From the NCBI RefSeq assembly GCF_018881715.1, contig NZ_JACVPW010000001.1:893337-957336 (forward strand): a DNA stretch of 64,000 nucleotides. Direction: 5' to 3'. Below the pieces are notes generated by a model. That model worked only from the letters and a program-made list of their open reading frames with translations. It ran no database searches and was not told the DNA's origin. The stretch comes from Polynucleobacter parvulilacunae (GTDB lineage Bacteria; Pseudomonadota; Gammaproteobacteria; Burkholderiales; Burkholderiaceae). A program made the translations under genes and the position numbers. Shown here piece after piece: positions 7,841-19,230 of this stretch; within the stretch, counting starts at the first letter, position 1; each line of letters begins with the position of its first letter.

Positions 7841-8854
7841 ATGAGCGTTACTCTCGCTATTGATGCCATGGGCGGAGATCATGGAGTCGTCGTGACGGTT
7901 CCAGCTGCCTGCGATTTTTTAGAAAAACACGCTGATGTGAAGATCGCCCTAGTTGGCGATCCTGATTTAATCAAACAAGTTTTGAGTAAATCTCCTAAAG
8001 CTCCGATGGAGCGCATTCAAATTATTCCCGCAACTGAAGTTGTCTTGATGGATGATCCCATTGAGGTTGCTTTGCGTCGCAAAAAAGATTCTTCCATGCG
8101 CGTTGCAATCGAGCGAGTTAAAGAAGGTGCTGCTGATGCAGTCATCTCTTCTGGCAATACTGGCGCACTCATGGCGATCTCTCGCTACATTCTCAAAACG
8201 CTTGAAGGTGTTGATCGTCCTGCGATTGCTACTGCCATCCCTAATGAACTAGGGCGCGGCACTACTATGCTGGATCTCGGTGCGAATGCTGACTGTGAGC
8301 CAATGCACTTGGTGCAGTTTGCGCAGATGGCAAACGTGATGGTGCAAGTAGTGGACGGCAAACCAAATCCTTCAATTGGCCTTCTCAATATTGGTGAGGA
8401 AGTGATTAAAGGCAATGAAGTGGTTAAACAAACCGGTGAGTTACTGCGTCAAACCTCTTTAAACTTTTACGGCAACGTAGAAGGCAATGATATTTTCAAA
8501 GGCACGACGGATATCGTGGTGTGCGATGGTTTTGTGGGCAATGTCGTTTTGAAGGCTAGCGAAGGTTTAGCCAAAATGATGAGTGGCTTGATTCGTGAAG
8601 AATTTAATCGCTCATGGCTTACTAAGTTGATGGCAGTTTGCGCCATGGTGCCATTACTCAGGGTTCGTAAGCGCGTTGATCATCGCCGTTATAACGGTGC
8701 GGTATTGTTAGGTTTACGTGGCTGCGTCATTAAGAGTCATGGTTCTGCAGATCGCTTTGCATTTGGCTTTGCCTTGGATCGAGCCTATGAAGCGGCGAAG
8801 AACCGCATGGTTGAACGCATTGCTGCAGCCTTTGTGGTGGAGACAAAAGTATGA
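7841..8854 (+). CDS. plsX: Phosphate acyltransferase PlsX
   Basis: Converts acyl-ACP and phosphate to acyl-phosphate, the first step of the PlsX/PlsY route to phosphatidic acid, at the membrane surface. The conserved start [13 protein letters not shown] defines the beginning. I place the start at ATG 7841 (337 residues) because an in-frame TTG at 7808 lies directly on the T-run of the upstream terminator. SSGNTGALM and [14 protein letters not shown] are typical PlsX segments. The stop overlaps fabH by four bases (ATGA), so the two genes are translationally coupled. Confidence 0.95.
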   Translation: MSVTLAIDAMGGDHGVVVTVPAACDFLEKHADVKIALVGDPDLIKQVLSKSPKAPMERIQIIPATEVVLMDDPIEVALRRKKDSSMRVAIERVKEGAADAVISSGNTGALMAISRYILKTLEGVDRPAIATAIPNELGRGTTMLDLGANADCEPMHLVQFAQMANVMVQVVDGKPNPSIGLLNIGEEVIKGNEVVKQTGELLRQTSLNFYGNVEGNDIFKGTTDIVVCDGFVGNVVLKASEGLAKMMSGLIREEFNRSWLTKLMAVCAMVPLLRVRKRVDHRRYNGAVLLGLRGCVIKSHGSADRFAFGFALDRAYEAAKNRMVERIAAAFVVETKV

Positions 8855-9837
8855 GTATTTTTGCAAGAGTAGCGGGCACTGGAAGCTATCTTCCGGAGTT
8901 ACGCCTAACCAATCAGGATCTAGTGGAGCGTCTCGCCAAAACCGGCTTAGAGACCAGTGATGAGTGGATTAAAACGCGTAGCGGTATTTCTGCGCGTCAC
9001 TTTGCAGCTGAGAATGAGCTCACCAGCGATTTGGCTGTAAAGGCCGCACAAGCTGCTCTTGATAGCGCAGGTATTAGCTCTTCTGATTTAGATCTCATCA
9101 TCTTAGCCACCTCTACACCAGATCATTTGGGTGGTTTTCCAAGTACAGCGTGTGTCGTGCAGGATAAATTGGGTGCGCATACTTCTTGCGCAGCTTTTGA
9201 TGTGCAGGCGGTTTGCGCAGGCTTTACATATGCACTGGCTATTGCAGATGCCTTTATTCGCTCGGGAACTTACAAGAAGGTACTGGTGATCGGCGCTGAA
9301 ACTTTTTCCCGCATTCTGAATTTCCAAGACCGCGGGACTTGCGTCTTGTTTGGTGATGGCGCTGGAGCAGTTGTACTCGAAGCCTCTAAAGAGGCCGGCA
9401 TTCTGTCGACTGCATTACATGCAGACGGAAGTCAGCGCGATATTTTGTGCGTACCCGGTCGTGCTGGTAATGGCGAAGTTCATGGTTCTCCATTTATGAC
9501 AATGGACGGTCAAGCGGTATTTAAATTGGCGGTAAAAGTTTTAGAGCAAGTAGCTCACGAAGCCCTTGCCAAGGCGAATCTCAAGCCAGAGCAGATTGAT
9601 TGGTTGGTTCCACATCAAGCAAACATTCGCATCATGGAAGGTACAGCCAAGAAAATGGGTATGTCCATGGATAAGGTGATCGTTACCGTTCATGAACATG
9701 GCAATACTTCTGCAGCATCAATCCCATTGGCATTAGATTCAGGGGTGCGCTCTGGACAGATCAAGCGCGGACAGCATCTTTTATTGGAAGGTGTTGGTGG
9801 CGGATTTGCTTGGGGTGCAGTAGCTATTAAGTATTAA
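8851..9837 (+). CDS. fabH: 3-oxoacyl-ACP synthase III FabH
   Basis: Condenses acetyl-CoA with malonyl-ACP to start each fatty-acid chain. The 328-residue thiolase-fold protein shows the Cys-His-Asn triad: Cys in [10 protein letters not shown] (about residue 114), His in VPHQANIRI (about 255) and Asn in [10 protein letters not shown] (about 285). GGGFAWGA near the C-terminus is also typical. Its ATG overlaps the plsX stop. fabD follows after 76 nt. Confidence 0.97.
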   Translation: MSIFARVAGTGSYLPELRLTNQDLVERLAKTGLETSDEWIKTRSGISARHFAAENELTSDLAVKAAQAALDSAGISSSDLDLIILATSTPDHLGGFPSTACVVQDKLGAHTSCAAFDVQAVCAGFTYALAIADAFIRSGTYKKVLVIGAETFSRILNFQDRGTCVLFGDGAGAVVLEASKEAGILSTALHADGSQRDILCVPGRAGNGEVHGSPFMTMDGQAVFKLAVKVLEQVAHEALAKANLKPEQIDWLVPHQANIRIMEGTAKKMGMSMDKVIVTVHEHGNTSAASIPLALDSGVRSGQIKRGQHLLLEGVGGGFAWGAVAIKY

Positions 9838-9913
9838 TAGCCCATAGGCCACGAGTCATACAAGTAATTCACTATTTTTATTTTTTAATTTCTTTATCTA
9901 GCGAACTCATCAC

Positions 9914-10849
9914 ATGACATTTGCATTTGTATTCCCAGGTCAAGGTTCTCAATCAGTTGGCATGCTCAACTCCATTTCGGAGCGTCCAGAAGTCCGTGCA
10001 ACATTGCAAGAGGCTTCTGAAGCCTTAGGTGAAGACGTTGCAAAGCTCATTGCTGAAGGCCCTGCTGAGGCTTTGTCATTAACTACGAATACGCAGCCGG
10101 TGATGTTGACTGCTGCTGTTGCTTTTTATCGTGCGTGGCTTGCTGCTGGTGGCCCGATCCCGAAGGTGATGGCTGGTCATAGCCTGGGTGAGTACTCTGC
10201 TTTGGTTGCATCAGGTGTAATTTCTTTTCAAGATGCAGTGCCATTGGTGCGTTTTCGTGCTGAGGCAATGCAAAGCGCCGTACCAGTTGGTACGGGCGGT
10301 ATGGCTGCCATTCTGGGTTTAGATGACGCAACCGTAATTACAGTGTGTGCTGAAGCAAGCGCAGCATCTGGTGGCGTTGTTGAAGCTGTGAATTTCAATG
10401 CACCTGGTCAGGTAGTGATTGCTGGCTCAAGTGATGCCGTTACTAAAGCTTGTGAATTGTTAAAGGCTGCTGGCGCAAAACGGGCATTGCCACTACCGGT
10501 ATCCGCACCATTCCATTCTTCTTTATTGCAACCGGCCTCTGAAAAACTCAAAGGCTATTTAGCGAATATTGAATTCAAAGCGCCGACTATCTCTGTGATC
10601 AATAACGTAGATGTCGAAATCTTGAATGATCCAGCAGCAATTAAAGATGCTTTAGTGCGTCAAGCTGCTAAGCCTGTGCGTTGGCAAGAAACAATCCAGG
10701 CTATGGCCTTTCAAGGTATTACTCAAGTGGTGGAGTGTGGGCCTGGCAAAGTATTGGCCGGCTTGACCAAGCGTATCAACGATCAATTGACTGGTGTGCC
10801 AGTATTTGATGAGGCTAGTTTGAACGAAGTTCTAGCAAGCTTTAAATAA
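9914..10849 (+). CDS. fabD: Malonyl-CoA:ACP transacylase FabD
   Basis: Transfers malonyl from CoA to AcpP. The 311-residue protein starts MTFAFVFPGQGSQSVGM (GQGSQ loop) and has GHSLGEYSALVA with the catalytic Ser near residue 92. The conserved Gln/His residues of the family appear as VSAPFHSSL near residue 200. No clear SD precedes the ATG; the 76-nt gap after fabH is A+T-rich. It belongs to the fabH-fabD-fabG run. Confidence 0.96.
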   Translation: MTFAFVFPGQGSQSVGMLNSISERPEVRATLQEASEALGEDVAKLIAEGPAEALSLTTNTQPVMLTAAVAFYRAWLAAGGPIPKVMAGHSLGEYSALVASGVISFQDAVPLVRFRAEAMQSAVPVGTGGMAAILGLDDATVITVCAEASAASGGVVEAVNFNAPGQVVIAGSSDAVTKACELLKAAGAKRALPLPVSAPFHSSLLQPASEKLKGYLANIEFKAPTISVINNVDVEILNDPAAIKDALVRQAAKPVRWQETIQAMAFQGITQVVECGPGKVLAGLTKRINDQLTGVPVFDEASLNEVLASFK

Positions 10850-10893
10850 AATCCAGATAAAAAATTTAAAGAAATAAAAGACGGAAGACAAAT

Positions 10894-11637
10894 ATGAATC
10901 TCGACTTAAGCGGGCAAATTGCCTTGGTAACCGGTGCCTCAAGGGGTATTGGTCAGGCAATCGCAGATGAATTAGTGAAGTGTGGTGCAAAAGTTATTGG
11001 TACGGCTACTTCAGAAAGTGGCGCAAAAGCGATTGATGATCGTCTGAAAGCTTCTGGTGGTGCAGGCAAAGTATTGAATGTGACTGCGCCTAACGCTTGC
11101 GAAGAAATTATTGATTTGATCGTTAAAGAATATGGCGGCATCAATATTCTGGTGAATAACGCCGGCATCACTCGTGATAGCTTAGCAATGCGGATGAAAT
11201 CCGAAGAGTGGACTGATGTGATTGATACGAACCTCAGTTCTGTTTTCCGTCTTTCACAAGCAGTGATGCGTCCGATGATGAAGGCACGTGGTGGCCGCAT
11301 TATTAACATCACCTCCATCGTTGGCCATATGGGCAATCCTGGTCAGGCAAACTATGCTGCTGCAAAAGCGGGTGTTTCTGGCATGACTCGTGCGCTGGCA
11401 CGCGAAATCGGCAGCCGTAATATCACCGTTAACTGCGTAGCTCCTGGATTTATCGATACCGATATGACTCGCGCCTTAAGCGAAGAGCAGCAAAATGCCC
11501 TAAAAGTGAACATTCCTTTGGCGCGCTTAGGTAGTCCTGAAGATGTGGCCCAGGCGGTAGCATTTTTGGCTTCTCCAGCGGCTGGATACATTACGGGTAA
11601 TACCCTACACGTCAATGGCGGACTCTATTTAGCCTAA
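10894..11637 (+). CDS. fabG: 3-oxoacyl-ACP reductase FabG
   Basis: NADPH-dependent reduction of 3-oxoacyl-ACP in chain elongation. A 247-residue short-chain dehydrogenase: cofactor loop GASRGIGQA (residues 14-22), NNAGITRD, catalytic Ser in [10 protein letters not shown] (about 139) and the YAAAKAG Tyr-Lys pair (about 152). It ends GGLYLA, close to the usual FabG C-terminus. It is followed by acpP after 100 nt that carry a promoter. Confidence 0.97.
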   Translation: MNLDLSGQIALVTGASRGIGQAIADELVKCGAKVIGTATSESGAKAIDDRLKASGGAGKVLNVTAPNACEEIIDLIVKEYGGINILVNNAGITRDSLAMRMKSEEWTDVIDTNLSSVFRLSQAVMRPMMKARGGRIINITSIVGHMGNPGQANYAAAKAGVSGMTRALAREIGSRNITVNCVAPGFIDTDMTRALSEEQQNALKVNIPLARLGSPEDVAQAVAFLASPAAGYITGNTLHVNGGLYLA

Positions 11638-11672
11638 CGGCAAAGCAAGGATTTGGTCATTTTTAGGCGAAT

Positions 11673-11703
11673 TTGCTAATTCGGTCCGCCAAACTGATAA
11701 AAT
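11673..11703 (+). promoter_or_regulatory. Probable acpP promoter
   Basis: TTGCTA (11673-11678), a 17-nt spacer, then GATAAA (11696-11701), overlapping the alternative TAAAAT. This fits a sigma-70 promoter that would give acpP extra transcription beyond the fab operon, in line with the high amount of ACP cells need. SD-like GGGGAA precedes the acpP ATG. Confidence 0.5.
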
Positions 11704-11737
11704 CCTTTCATCGTTTTTACAACCCCTGGGGAAATTA

Positions 11738-11977
11738 ATGGACAACATCGAACAACGCGTTAAGAAAATCGTCGCTGAGCAATTAGGCGTCGCAGAAGGA
11801 GAGATCAAGAATGAATCTTCTTTCGTGAACGACTTGGGCGCTGACTCTCTTGACACTGTTGAACTGGTTATGGCTTTGGAAGATGAATTCGGCATCGAAA
11901 TTCCTGATGAGGAAGCTGAAAAGATCACCACAGTTCAACTCGCGATCGACTTCGCTAAATCAAAAGCTCAGGGTTAA
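11738..11977 (+). CDS. acpP: Acyl carrier protein AcpP
   Basis: Carries growing acyl chains on a 4'-phosphopantetheine arm. The 79-residue acidic protein has [11 protein letters not shown] with the prosthetic-group Ser at position 37. The arm would be attached by AcpS, encoded at 20764 in this window. fabF follows after 21 nt, the usual pair. Confidence 0.98.
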   Translation: MDNIEQRVKKIVAEQLGVAEGEIKNESSFVNDLGADSLDTVELVMALEDEFGIEIPDEEAEKITTVQLAIDFAKSKAQG

Positions 11978-11998
11978 TTCCCTAGCCTAGGTAACACT

Positions 11999-13246
11999 GT
12001 GTCAGTATCAAATGGCCGACGCCGGGTAGTAGTTACCGGCCTTGGTCTCATCTCACCTGTTGGTAATTCAGTTGATGTAGCTTGGTCTAATTTGCTCGCG
12101 GGCAAATCAGGCATTGCTACCATCACGAAGTTTGACCACACTCCGCTTAGCGTTCATTTCGCTGGAGAGGTGAAAGATTTCAATGTCGAAGAATATGTTT
12201 CTGCCAAAGAAGCGCGCCATATGGATACCTTTATCCATTACGGTATTGCTGCTGGTACGCAAGCGATTCGCGACAGCGGTTTAGAAATCACCGAACAAAA
12301 CGCCGAGCGCGTTGGTGTCATGGTTGGTTCCGGTATCGGCGGCCTGCCAATGATTGAGGAAACAGGCGCTGAGCTATTGGCTCGCGGCCCACGTCGTATC
12401 TCACCATTCTTTGTTCCGGGTTCCATCATCAATATGATCTCCGGTCACCTCAGTATTTTGTTTGGTCTTAAAGGTCCAAACGTTGCTGCAGTAACTGCGT
12501 GTACAACTGGATTGCACAGCATCGGTTTAGCTGCGCGCTTAATTCAGTATGGCGATGCAGATGTGATGGTTGCTGGTGGTGCTGAATCAACTATCTCTGC
12601 ATTAGGTGTTGGCGGTTTTGCTTCAGCAAGAGCGCTCTCAACTCGCAATGATGATCCTGCAACCGCATCACGTCCTTGGGATAAAGACCGCGATGGTTTT
12701 GTTCTGGGTGAGGGTGCTGGTGTTGTAGTGCTCGAAGAATACGAACATGCTAAAGCACGCGGCGCAAAAATTTATTGTGAGTTGCTTGGGTTTGGCATGA
12801 GTGGTGATGCATATCATATGACTGCACCAAATATGGATGGTCCGCGTCGTTGTATGGTTAACGCCATGCGTGATGCAGGCTTAAACGCAGATCAGATTCA
12901 ATACATTAATGCGCACGGCACCTCAACACCTTTGGGTGACAAGAATGAAACTGGCGCTATTAAGGCGGCTCTTGGTGACCACGCTAAGAAGACTTTAATT
13001 AACTCTACCAAGTCTATGACTGGGCACCTTTTGGGTGGCGCTGGCGGCTTGGAGTCTGTATTCACGATTTTGGCCCTCCATAACCAAAAATCGCCACCTA
13101 CCATCAATATCTTCAATCAAGACCCTGAGTGTGACTTGGACTACTGCGCCAACACCGCTAGGGATGTGAAGATTGACCATGCAGTCAAAAACAACTTTGG
13201 CTTTGGGGGTACTAACGGTACCTTGATTTTCGGTAAATTGACCTAA
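11999..13246 (+). CDS. fabF: 3-oxoacyl-ACP synthase II FabF
   Basis: Elongating condensing enzyme for acyl-ACP with malonyl-ACP. The 415-residue protein starts at GTG 11999; the conserved [17 protein letters not shown] follows at once. Catalytic Cys lies in ACTTGLHS (about residue 167) and the two His in [11 protein letters not shown] (about 305) and KSMTGHLLG (about 342). FGFGGTNG closes the active-site loop. The gene ends the fab cluster; the degP-type gene follows after 50 nt. Confidence 0.97.
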   Translation: MSVSNGRRRVVVTGLGLISPVGNSVDVAWSNLLAGKSGIATITKFDHTPLSVHFAGEVKDFNVEEYVSAKEARHMDTFIHYGIAAGTQAIRDSGLEITEQNAERVGVMVGSGIGGLPMIEETGAELLARGPRRISPFFVPGSIINMISGHLSILFGLKGPNVAAVTACTTGLHSIGLAARLIQYGDADVMVAGGAESTISALGVGGFASARALSTRNDDPATASRPWDKDRDGFVLGEGAGVVVLEEYEHAKARGAKIYCELLGFGMSGDAYHMTAPNMDGPRRCMVNAMRDAGLNADQIQYINAHGTSTPLGDKNETGAIKAALGDHAKKTLINSTKSMTGHLLGGAGGLESVFTILALHNQKSPPTINIFNQDPECDLDYCANTARDVKIDHAVKNNFGFGGTNGTLIFGKLT

Positions 13247-13296
13247 TATTCTTCATATCTTCATTGTTGGTTTTCACCAAGTAGGTCTATAGCATT

Positions 13297-14742
13297 ATGA
13301 AAAAGTACTCAATTGCGCTCTTGGCTTTCTTTAGTCTTGGGCAACTCGCATTTATTCCATCCGCTTCTGCCCAAAATCCTCGCGTCACGATTCCGGACTT
13401 TGCGGATTTGGTTGAGCGCGCTAGTCCAGCTGTTGTGAATATTCGCACGACTGAAAAAGTTGTAGTGCAGCAGGCTCAGGGTGGTATTCCCGGGATGCCT
13501 GAAGACCAAGCAGAATTCTTCCGCCGTTTCTTTGGCGTACCTATTCCTGGCATGCCAAACGGACCTAAGCAAGCGCAACCAAATCCTGGTAAACCACAAG
13601 AAGCAGATCGTGGTGTTGGCTCCGGTTTCATTATTGAATCTAATGGATTGATTCTGACAAACGCACACGTAGTTGAAGGCGCCACTACTATCTATGTCAC
13701 TCTGACGGATAAGCGTGAGTTCAAAGCAAAGTTGCTTGGTATGGATAAGCGTACTGATGTAGCGGTTGTCAAAATTGAAGCGCGTGATTTACCAAAGTTG
13801 CCTTTAGGCGATTCGTCTAAGGTACGAGTGGGCGAGTGGGTTCTAGCGATTGGTTCCCCGTTTGGCCTTGAGAACACTGTCACTGCAGGTATCGTGTCAG
13901 CTAAGAGTCGTGATACTGGTGACTACCTACCGTTTATTCAAACAGACGTTGCTGTTAATCCGGGTAATTCTGGCGGACCACTTTTAAATACGGCTGGTCA
14001 AGTCATTGGTATTAACTCCCAAATATTTAGTCGCTCTGGTGGCTATATGGGGATCTCCTTTGCAATCCCTATTGATGAAGCAATGCGCGTTGCGGATCAG
14101 CTGCGCACGAATGGAAAAATGACGCGCGGTCGTATTGGTGTTGCTTTGGGTGAGATGACTAAGGAAGTGGCTGAGAGTTTAGGTTTAGGTAAGCCTCGCG
14201 GTGCCTATGTTCGCAACGTTGAACCGGGTGGTCCTGCGGCTGCTGGTGGAATTGAAGCGGGTGATGTCATTTTGAGCTTTAATGGTCGTGATATTTCTAA
14301 ATCAACTGACTTGCCAAGAGTGGTTGGTGAAACCAAGCCAGGCACTTCAGTACCAGTGCAGGTTTGGCGTAAGGGTGGCACTCGTGATTTAACGGTTACC
14401 GTTACCGATACTGAATCCACTCAGGCGGCTAAAAAGCCAGATGCACCAGCCGCAAAAGGAGACAGTGCAAATGCTCTTGGGGTTTCTGTCAGCGAGCTAT
14501 CGGACCCCAAAAAGAAGGATCTGAATATCAAGGGCGGGGTTGAGGTTACCGGTCTAGGTGAAGGTCCTTTGGCCAGAGCCGGAATTCGGCCGGGAGACGT
14601 CATTATTCGGGTTGCTGATGCCGATATTACGGGTGTTAAACAGTTTGAGGCCCTAGTTAAGGGTCTAGATGCCAATAAGGCTGTTCCGGTCTTTATACGC
14701 CGTGCTGACAGCACTTTGGTAGTCCCTGTAAGACCAAAATAA
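13297..14742 (+). CDS. DegP/MucD-type periplasmic serine protease
   Basis: Periplasmic quality-control protease and chaperone of the HtrA family, 481 residues. A Sec signal peptide (residues 1-25, cleavage after SASA) leads to a trypsin-like domain with His in LTNAHVV (about 128), Asp in RTDVAVV (about 158) and Ser in GNSGGPLL (about 230). Two PDZ domains follow (about 285-370 and 395-475). In many Burkholderiales the rpoE-rseA-mucB genes lie between fabF and this gene; here they are absent. The gene is followed by lepA, the usual order. Confidence 0.93.
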   Translation: MKKYSIALLAFFSLGQLAFIPSASAQNPRVTIPDFADLVERASPAVVNIRTTEKVVVQQAQGGIPGMPEDQAEFFRRFFGVPIPGMPNGPKQAQPNPGKPQEADRGVGSGFIIESNGLILTNAHVVEGATTIYVTLTDKREFKAKLLGMDKRTDVAVVKIEARDLPKLPLGDSSKVRVGEWVLAIGSPFGLENTVTAGIVSAKSRDTGDYLPFIQTDVAVNPGNSGGPLLNTAGQVIGINSQIFSRSGGYMGISFAIPIDEAMRVADQLRTNGKMTRGRIGVALGEMTKEVAESLGLGKPRGAYVRNVEPGGPAAAGGIEAGDVILSFNGRDISKSTDLPRVVGETKPGTSVPVQVWRKGGTRDLTVTVTDTESTQAAKKPDAPAAKGDSANALGVSVSELSDPKKKDLNIKGGVEVTGLGEGPLARAGIRPGDVIIRVADADITGVKQFEALVKGLDANKAVPVFIRRADSTLVVPVRPK

Positions 14743-14787
14743 CCCCATTTTGGGCCAAATAATGGGGTTTGGCGCCTTTTGGGCGCC
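14741..14787 (+). terminator. Two hairpins after the DegP-type gene, terminator-like
   Basis: AACCCCATT (14741-14749) pairs with AATGGGGTT (14761-14769), starting at the stop codon. GGCGCC (14771-14776) then pairs with GGCGCC (14782-14787). No good T-run follows either stem, so this is a weak or partial terminator or an mRNA end-stabilising structure. A third hairpin (CGCATCA/TGGTGCG, 14822-14838) lies in the leader ahead of lepA. Confidence 0.5.
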
Positions 14788-14878
14788 ACCCATTACAATC
14801 ACTTTAAGACGACTTTTTGCAGCGCATCATCGTGGTGCGTTCTGACAAGGCGTTTTTTGAATGACCAATTAAGACGCT

Positions 14879-16684
14879 ATGGATTTAATCCGCAATTTTT
14901 CTATCATCGCCCATATCGATCACGGCAAATCGACGCTTGCTGATCGCATTATTCAACTCTGCGGCGGTCTCTCCGATCGCGAAATGGAAGCTCAAGTTCT
15001 CGATTCAATGGATATTGAGCGTGAACGTGGCATCACCATTAAAGCGCAAACAGCAGCTTTAAATTACAAAGCCAAAGACGGCAAGATTTACAACCTCAAT
15101 CTCATCGATACCCCGGGGCACGTTGACTTCTCATATGAGGTGAGTCGCTCATTGTCCGCTTGTGAAGGTGCACTGTTAGTAGTGGATGCCAGCCAGGGCG
15201 TTGAAGCGCAAACAGTTGCGAACTGTTACATGGCACTTGAGTTGGGTGTTGAGGTTGTGCCAGTACTTAATAAGATTGACTTGCCGCAAGCTGATCCCGA
15301 TCGCGCTAAAAAAGAAATTGAAGATGTGATTGGTATTGATGCGTCTGAAGCAGTAACCTGCTCGGCCAAGACTGGCTTAGGCGTTGCCGATGTAATCGAA
15401 GAAATGATCGCCAGAGTGCCTCCGCCAACGGGTAATGCTACTGATCCATTGCAAGCGTTGATTATTGACTCCTGGTTTGATAATTACGTTGGTGTTGTCA
15501 TGCTGGTGCGCGTTGTGAACGGTACATTAAAGCCAAAAGATAAAATTACCTTGATGGCTAATGGTTCGAGCCATTTAGTTGAGCACGTAGGTGTATTTAG
15601 TCCAAAGTCAGTAGATCGCCCAGAATTATCTGCAGGTCAAGTGGGCTTTGTGATTGCGGGTATTAAAGAATTAAAAGCGGCCAAGGTTGGCGACACTGTT
15701 ACGCATTCTCCTGGGCAGCAAGGGCGAGTTCCTGCTGCCGAGCCATTGCCTGGTTTTAAAGAGGTTAAGCCACAAGTGTTTGCTGGTTTATACCCTGTTG
15801 AGTCTAGCGAATACGATCAGTTGCGTGAATCTTTAGAGAAGCTGCAGCTCAATGACGCATCACTCTTATATGAGCCAGAGGTATCACAAGCGCTTGGATT
15901 TGGATTCCGTTGCGGCTTCTTGGGTTTGCTGCACATGGAGATTGTGCAAGAGCGCTTAGAGCGTCAATATGGCATGAATCTCATCACTACCGCTCCAACG
16001 GTGGTGTATCAGGTAGAGCAGTCAGACGGCACCATTATTTCTGTAGACAATCCGTCGAAGATGCCTGAGGCTAGCAAGATCAATACGATTCTTGAGCCTA
16101 TCGTGACGGTGAACCTTTATATGCCCCAAGAGTATGTGGGCGCGATCATTACCTTGTGTGTTGGTAAGCGCGGTATTCAGATGGATATGAATTACCTTGG
16201 TCGTCAGGTCAAACTCACTTATGAGTTGCCGATGGCAGAGATTGTTTTGGACTTCTTTGACAAAATGAAATCCATCTCACGAGGCTATGCCTCAATGGAT
16301 TACGAGTTCAAAGAATATCGCCCAGCAGACGTTGTGAAGGTCGATATTTTGATTAATAGCGAGCGAGTAGATGCGCTCTCCGTGATTGTTCACCGTAGCA
16401 ATAGTCAACATCGTGGGCGCGAAGTGGTTGCGAAGATGCGTGGAATTATTCCACGTCAAATGTTTGATGTGGCCATTCAGGCGGCAATTGGTAGCAATAT
16501 CGTTGCTCGTGAGAACGTGAAGGCATTGCGTAAGAACGTATTGGCTAAGTGCTACGGCGGTGACATCTCTCGTAAACGTAAGTTATTAGAGAAGCAAAAA
16601 GAAGGTAAGAAGCGTATGAAGCAAGTGGGTAACGTAGAGATTCCACAAGAAGCCTTCTTGGCTATTCTGCAGGTGGAAGATTAA
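14879..16684 (+). CDS. lepA: Elongation factor 4 (LepA)
   Basis: Ribosome-bound GTPase that affects translation initiation and back-translocation. 601 residues, normal length. G1 loop [10 protein letters not shown] (about residues 11-20), switch [10 protein letters not shown]3 DTPGHVDF and G4 NKIDLPQAD are all intact. The LepA-specific C-terminal domain ends in [18 protein letters not shown]. The stop codon overlaps the lepB ATG by one base, the classic lepA-lepB coupling. Confidence 0.98.
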   Translation: MDLIRNFSIIAHIDHGKSTLADRIIQLCGGLSDREMEAQVLDSMDIERERGITIKAQTAALNYKAKDGKIYNLNLIDTPGHVDFSYEVSRSLSACEGALLVVDASQGVEAQTVANCYMALELGVEVVPVLNKIDLPQADPDRAKKEIEDVIGIDASEAVTCSAKTGLGVADVIEEMIARVPPPTGNATDPLQALIIDSWFDNYVGVVMLVRVVNGTLKPKDKITLMANGSSHLVEHVGVFSPKSVDRPELSAGQVGFVIAGIKELKAAKVGDTVTHSPGQQGRVPAAEPLPGFKEVKPQVFAGLYPVESSEYDQLRESLEKLQLNDASLLYEPEVSQALGFGFRCGFLGLLHMEIVQERLERQYGMNLITTAPTVVYQVEQSDGTIISVDNPSKMPEASKINTILEPIVTVNLYMPQEYVGAIITLCVGKRGIQMDMNYLGRQVKLTYELPMAEIVLDFFDKMKSISRGYASMDYEFKEYRPADVVKVDILINSERVDALSVIVHRSNSQHRGREVVAKMRGIIPRQMFDVAIQAAIGSNIVARENVKALRKNVLAKCYGGDISRKRKLLEKQKEGKKRMKQVGNVEIPQEAFLAILQVED

Positions 16685-17490
16685 TGAACTTTGCCCTAGT
16701 CCTTTTCATCTTAGTGATTGTTTCTGGAATCGCTTGGGTTGCTGACAAATTGCACTTTGCTCCACAAAGACGTTTGGCTGGTAACGACCGTATGCCTTTG
16801 TGGCTTGAGTACACCGCTGGTTTCTTCCCAGTCATTTGCGCTGTATTTGTGTTGCGCTCCTTTATTGCTGAGCCATTTAAGATTCCTTCTGGCTCTATGA
16901 TTCCGACTTTGCAGATCGGTGACTTCATTTTGGTAAATAAATTTACCTATGGAATCCGTTTGCCGGTGATTAATCAAAAGGTGATCGATTTAGGTTCTCC
17001 TAAGCGTGGCGATGTCGTCGTGTTCCGTTACCCACGTGATGAGTCGGTGGACTACATCAAGCGTATCGTAGCTTTGCCTGGTGATGAAATTACTTATGAA
17101 AATAAGCGTCTGACAATTAATGGTCAGCCTTTGCAATACAGCGGCGGCGAGCCCTATCTTGATCCTGAGAATATGCGTTACGCCAAGCGTTTCACCGAAA
17201 CCTTCCCAGCAGACTTGGGTGGTAATCGTCATGAGATCCTCAATGATCCCGATCGTCCGCCTACGGTATTTCCGACAGAGCGTTTTCCGGGTTCTGAATT
17301 TTGTCAGTACCAGCAGTCTGGTGTGACTTGCAAGGTGCCTGCAGGACATTACTTTGCCATGGGTGATAACCGCGATAACAGTGCAGACTCTCGTTATTGG
17401 GGTTTTGTGCCAGATAAAAACATTGTTGGTAAAGCCTTCTTCGTTTGGCTCAACCTCGGCAATCTTGGCCGTATAGGCGGATTCGAGTAA
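16684..17490 (+). CDS. lepB: Signal peptidase I
   Basis: Inner-membrane serine protease that removes signal peptides from exported proteins. 268 residues with two N-terminal membrane segments (about 1-20 and 38-58). The catalytic Ser lies in [13 protein letters not shown] (about residue 66) and the Lys general base in [12 protein letters not shown] (about 120). [14 protein letters not shown] near the C-terminus is box E. An insertion at about 150-200 is typical of proteobacterial LepB. rnc follows after 5 nt. Confidence 0.97.
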   Translation: MNFALVLFILVIVSGIAWVADKLHFAPQRRLAGNDRMPLWLEYTAGFFPVICAVFVLRSFIAEPFKIPSGSMIPTLQIGDFILVNKFTYGIRLPVINQKVIDLGSPKRGDVVVFRYPRDESVDYIKRIVALPGDEITYENKRLTINGQPLQYSGGEPYLDPENMRYAKRFTETFPADLGGNRHEILNDPDRPPTVFPTERFPGSEFCQYQQSGVTCKVPAGHYFAMGDNRDNSADSRYWGFVPDKNIVGKAFFVWLNLGNLGRIGGFE

Positions 17491-17495
17491 AGATC

Positions 17496-18287
17496 ATGAA
17501 CGCGCGCGCCGTTATCGAAACTGGACCGCTGCAAGAGCGACTTGGTTATACCTTCAAGAAGTCAGAGCTACTCAATCAAGCCCTGACTCACCGTAGTCAC
17601 AGCAAAAAAAATAATGAACGACTTGAGTTTTTGGGCGATTCCATTCTCAACTGCGTTGTTGCTGAGATGCTCTATGAGCGCTATTCAGATTTGGATGAAG
17701 GTGACCTCTCACGGGTACGAGCAAATTTAGTAAAGCAACAAGCTTTATATGAAATTGCCCAAGCTTTATCGCTATCGGATTATCTGCGCTTAGGTGAAGG
17801 CGAACTCAAGAGCGGGGGATTTCGTCGCCCCTCCATCCTCGCTGATACCTTAGAGGCTGTCACTGGTGCCATCTTCATGGATGGTGGTTTTGAGGCGGCC
17901 AAAGCAAGCTTACGTAAGCTGTATTCCATTATCTTGGCTAATGTTGATCCTAAAACTTTGGGTAAAGACGACAAGACGCTCTTGCAAGAGTGTTTACAGG
18001 GTTATCAATTACCTTTGCCAACCTACAACGTTACTGGTACTACTGGGGCTGCTCATAATCAGCAGTTTGAAGTGGAGTGCTTAATTCCGAGCCATAAGGT
18101 GGCGGTAAAGGGTGAGGGTGCATCGCGTCGTGCTGCTGAGCAAGCGGCTGCTAAGCAAGCCTTAATTGCGATGCTTAAGGCGCTCCCACAGGAATCTCGT
18201 AAACCCAAGAAGACTCGGTCAGCCAAAAAGAAGGCAGCAAAAAAAGAGGCGACCGAAGAGCAGTTCAATCTTAAGCTGAAGGGCTAA
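17496..18287 (+). CDS. rnc: Ribonuclease III
   Basis: Double-strand-specific endoribonuclease for rRNA processing and regulation. I chose ATG 17496, 5 nt after the lepB stop, giving 263 residues; an in-frame ATG at 17445 lies inside lepB and would add residues foreign to the family. The signature [13 protein letters not shown] holds the catalytic acids (about residues 42-54). A dsRNA-binding domain occupies about 158-228. After it comes a Lys/Ala-rich tail ([15 protein letters not shown]) that is longer than in E. coli RNase III. Era follows after 2 nt. Confidence 0.96.
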   Translation: MNARAVIETGPLQERLGYTFKKSELLNQALTHRSHSKKNNERLEFLGDSILNCVVAEMLYERYSDLDEGDLSRVRANLVKQQALYEIAQALSLSDYLRLGEGELKSGGFRRPSILADTLEAVTGAIFMDGGFEAAKASLRKLYSIILANVDPKTLGKDDKTLLQECLQGYQLPLPTYNVTGTTGAAHNQQFEVECLIPSHKVAVKGEGASRRAAEQAAAKQALIAMLKALPQESRKPKKTRSAKKKAAKKEATEEQFNLKLKG

Positions 18288-18289
18288 TC

Positions 18290-19225
18290 GTGTTTAGATG
18301 CGGCACCATCGCCATTGTTGGGCGTCCTAATATGGGTAAATCAACTCTTCTGAATGCATTAGTCGGCCAGAAGATCAGTATTACTTCTCGTAAAGCGCAA
18401 ACGACACGTCACCGTATATTGGGTATTCAGAACCGCGAAGAAGCGCAATTTATTTTTATCGATACGCCTGGCTTTCAGACGCGTCTGATGAATACCTTAA
18501 ATAAGGCATTGAACCGTACTGTCACTACAGCTTTGCAAGACGTCAATGTGGCGTGCTTTGTAGTTGAGGCCGGTTACTTTGGTGAAGACGACAAAAAGGT
18601 ATTGAAGTTATTGCCAGATGATTTGCCTGTAGTGCTCGTTTTAAACAAGTTGGATTTGTTTAATAGTCGCTTTCAGACTCCATCGGAGCGCGACCAGGCA
18701 TTACTCAGCTTTATTAAAGACATGGCTCGCCCTTGGTGTGAATTAGGTGGGCATGAAGATCAGAAATGTGAGTTTTCTGAAATCGTGCCGATGAGCGCTA
18801 AGAGTCCTGGCGATATCGAAAGATTGTTAGATGTGCTTGAAGGGTATCTGCCTGAGGCGCCAGCAGTCTATGATGGTGACACCATCACCGATCGTAGTGA
18901 GCGCTTCTTGGCTGCTGAGATTCTGCGAGAAAAAGTATTCCGCTTTACTGGTGAGGAGTTGCCTTACACCAGCACAGTAGTAATTGACCAATTTAAGATG
19001 GATGGCAAGATGCGCCGTATTGCGGCAACTATCTTGGTGGATCGCGATAGTCATAAGGCGATGATCATCGGGCAAAAAGGTGAGCGTCTTAAAAAGATTT
19101 CCACTGATGCCCGCATCGACATGGAAAAGCTTTTTGATGGCAAAGTCTTTTTAGAGACTTGGGTCAAAGTGAAGCGCGGCTGGGCAGATGATCGTGCTGA
19201 ACTACGGGCGCAAGGGCTGGAATAA
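18290..19225 (+). CDS. era: GTPase Era
   Basis: GTPase needed for 16S rRNA 3'-end maturation and 30S assembly. 311 residues, GTG start at 18290 directly before [20 protein letters not shown] (G1). DTPGF (G3) and NKLDLF (G4) follow. The C-terminal KH domain contains [13 protein letters not shown], which binds the 3' end of 16S rRNA. The rnc-era-recO order is conserved in proteobacteria; recO starts 5 nt after the stop. Confidence 0.97.
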   Translation: MFRCGTIAIVGRPNMGKSTLLNALVGQKISITSRKAQTTRHRILGIQNREEAQFIFIDTPGFQTRLMNTLNKALNRTVTTALQDVNVACFVVEAGYFGEDDKKVLKLLPDDLPVVLVLNKLDLFNSRFQTPSERDQALLSFIKDMARPWCELGGHEDQKCEFSEIVPMSAKSPGDIERLLDVLEGYLPEAPAVYDGDTITDRSERFLAAEILREKVFRFTGEELPYTSTVVIDQFKMDGKMRRIAATILVDRDSHKAMIIGQKGERLKKISTDARIDMEKLFDGKVFLETWVKVKRGWADDRAELRAQGLE

Positions 19226-19230
19226 ATTTA

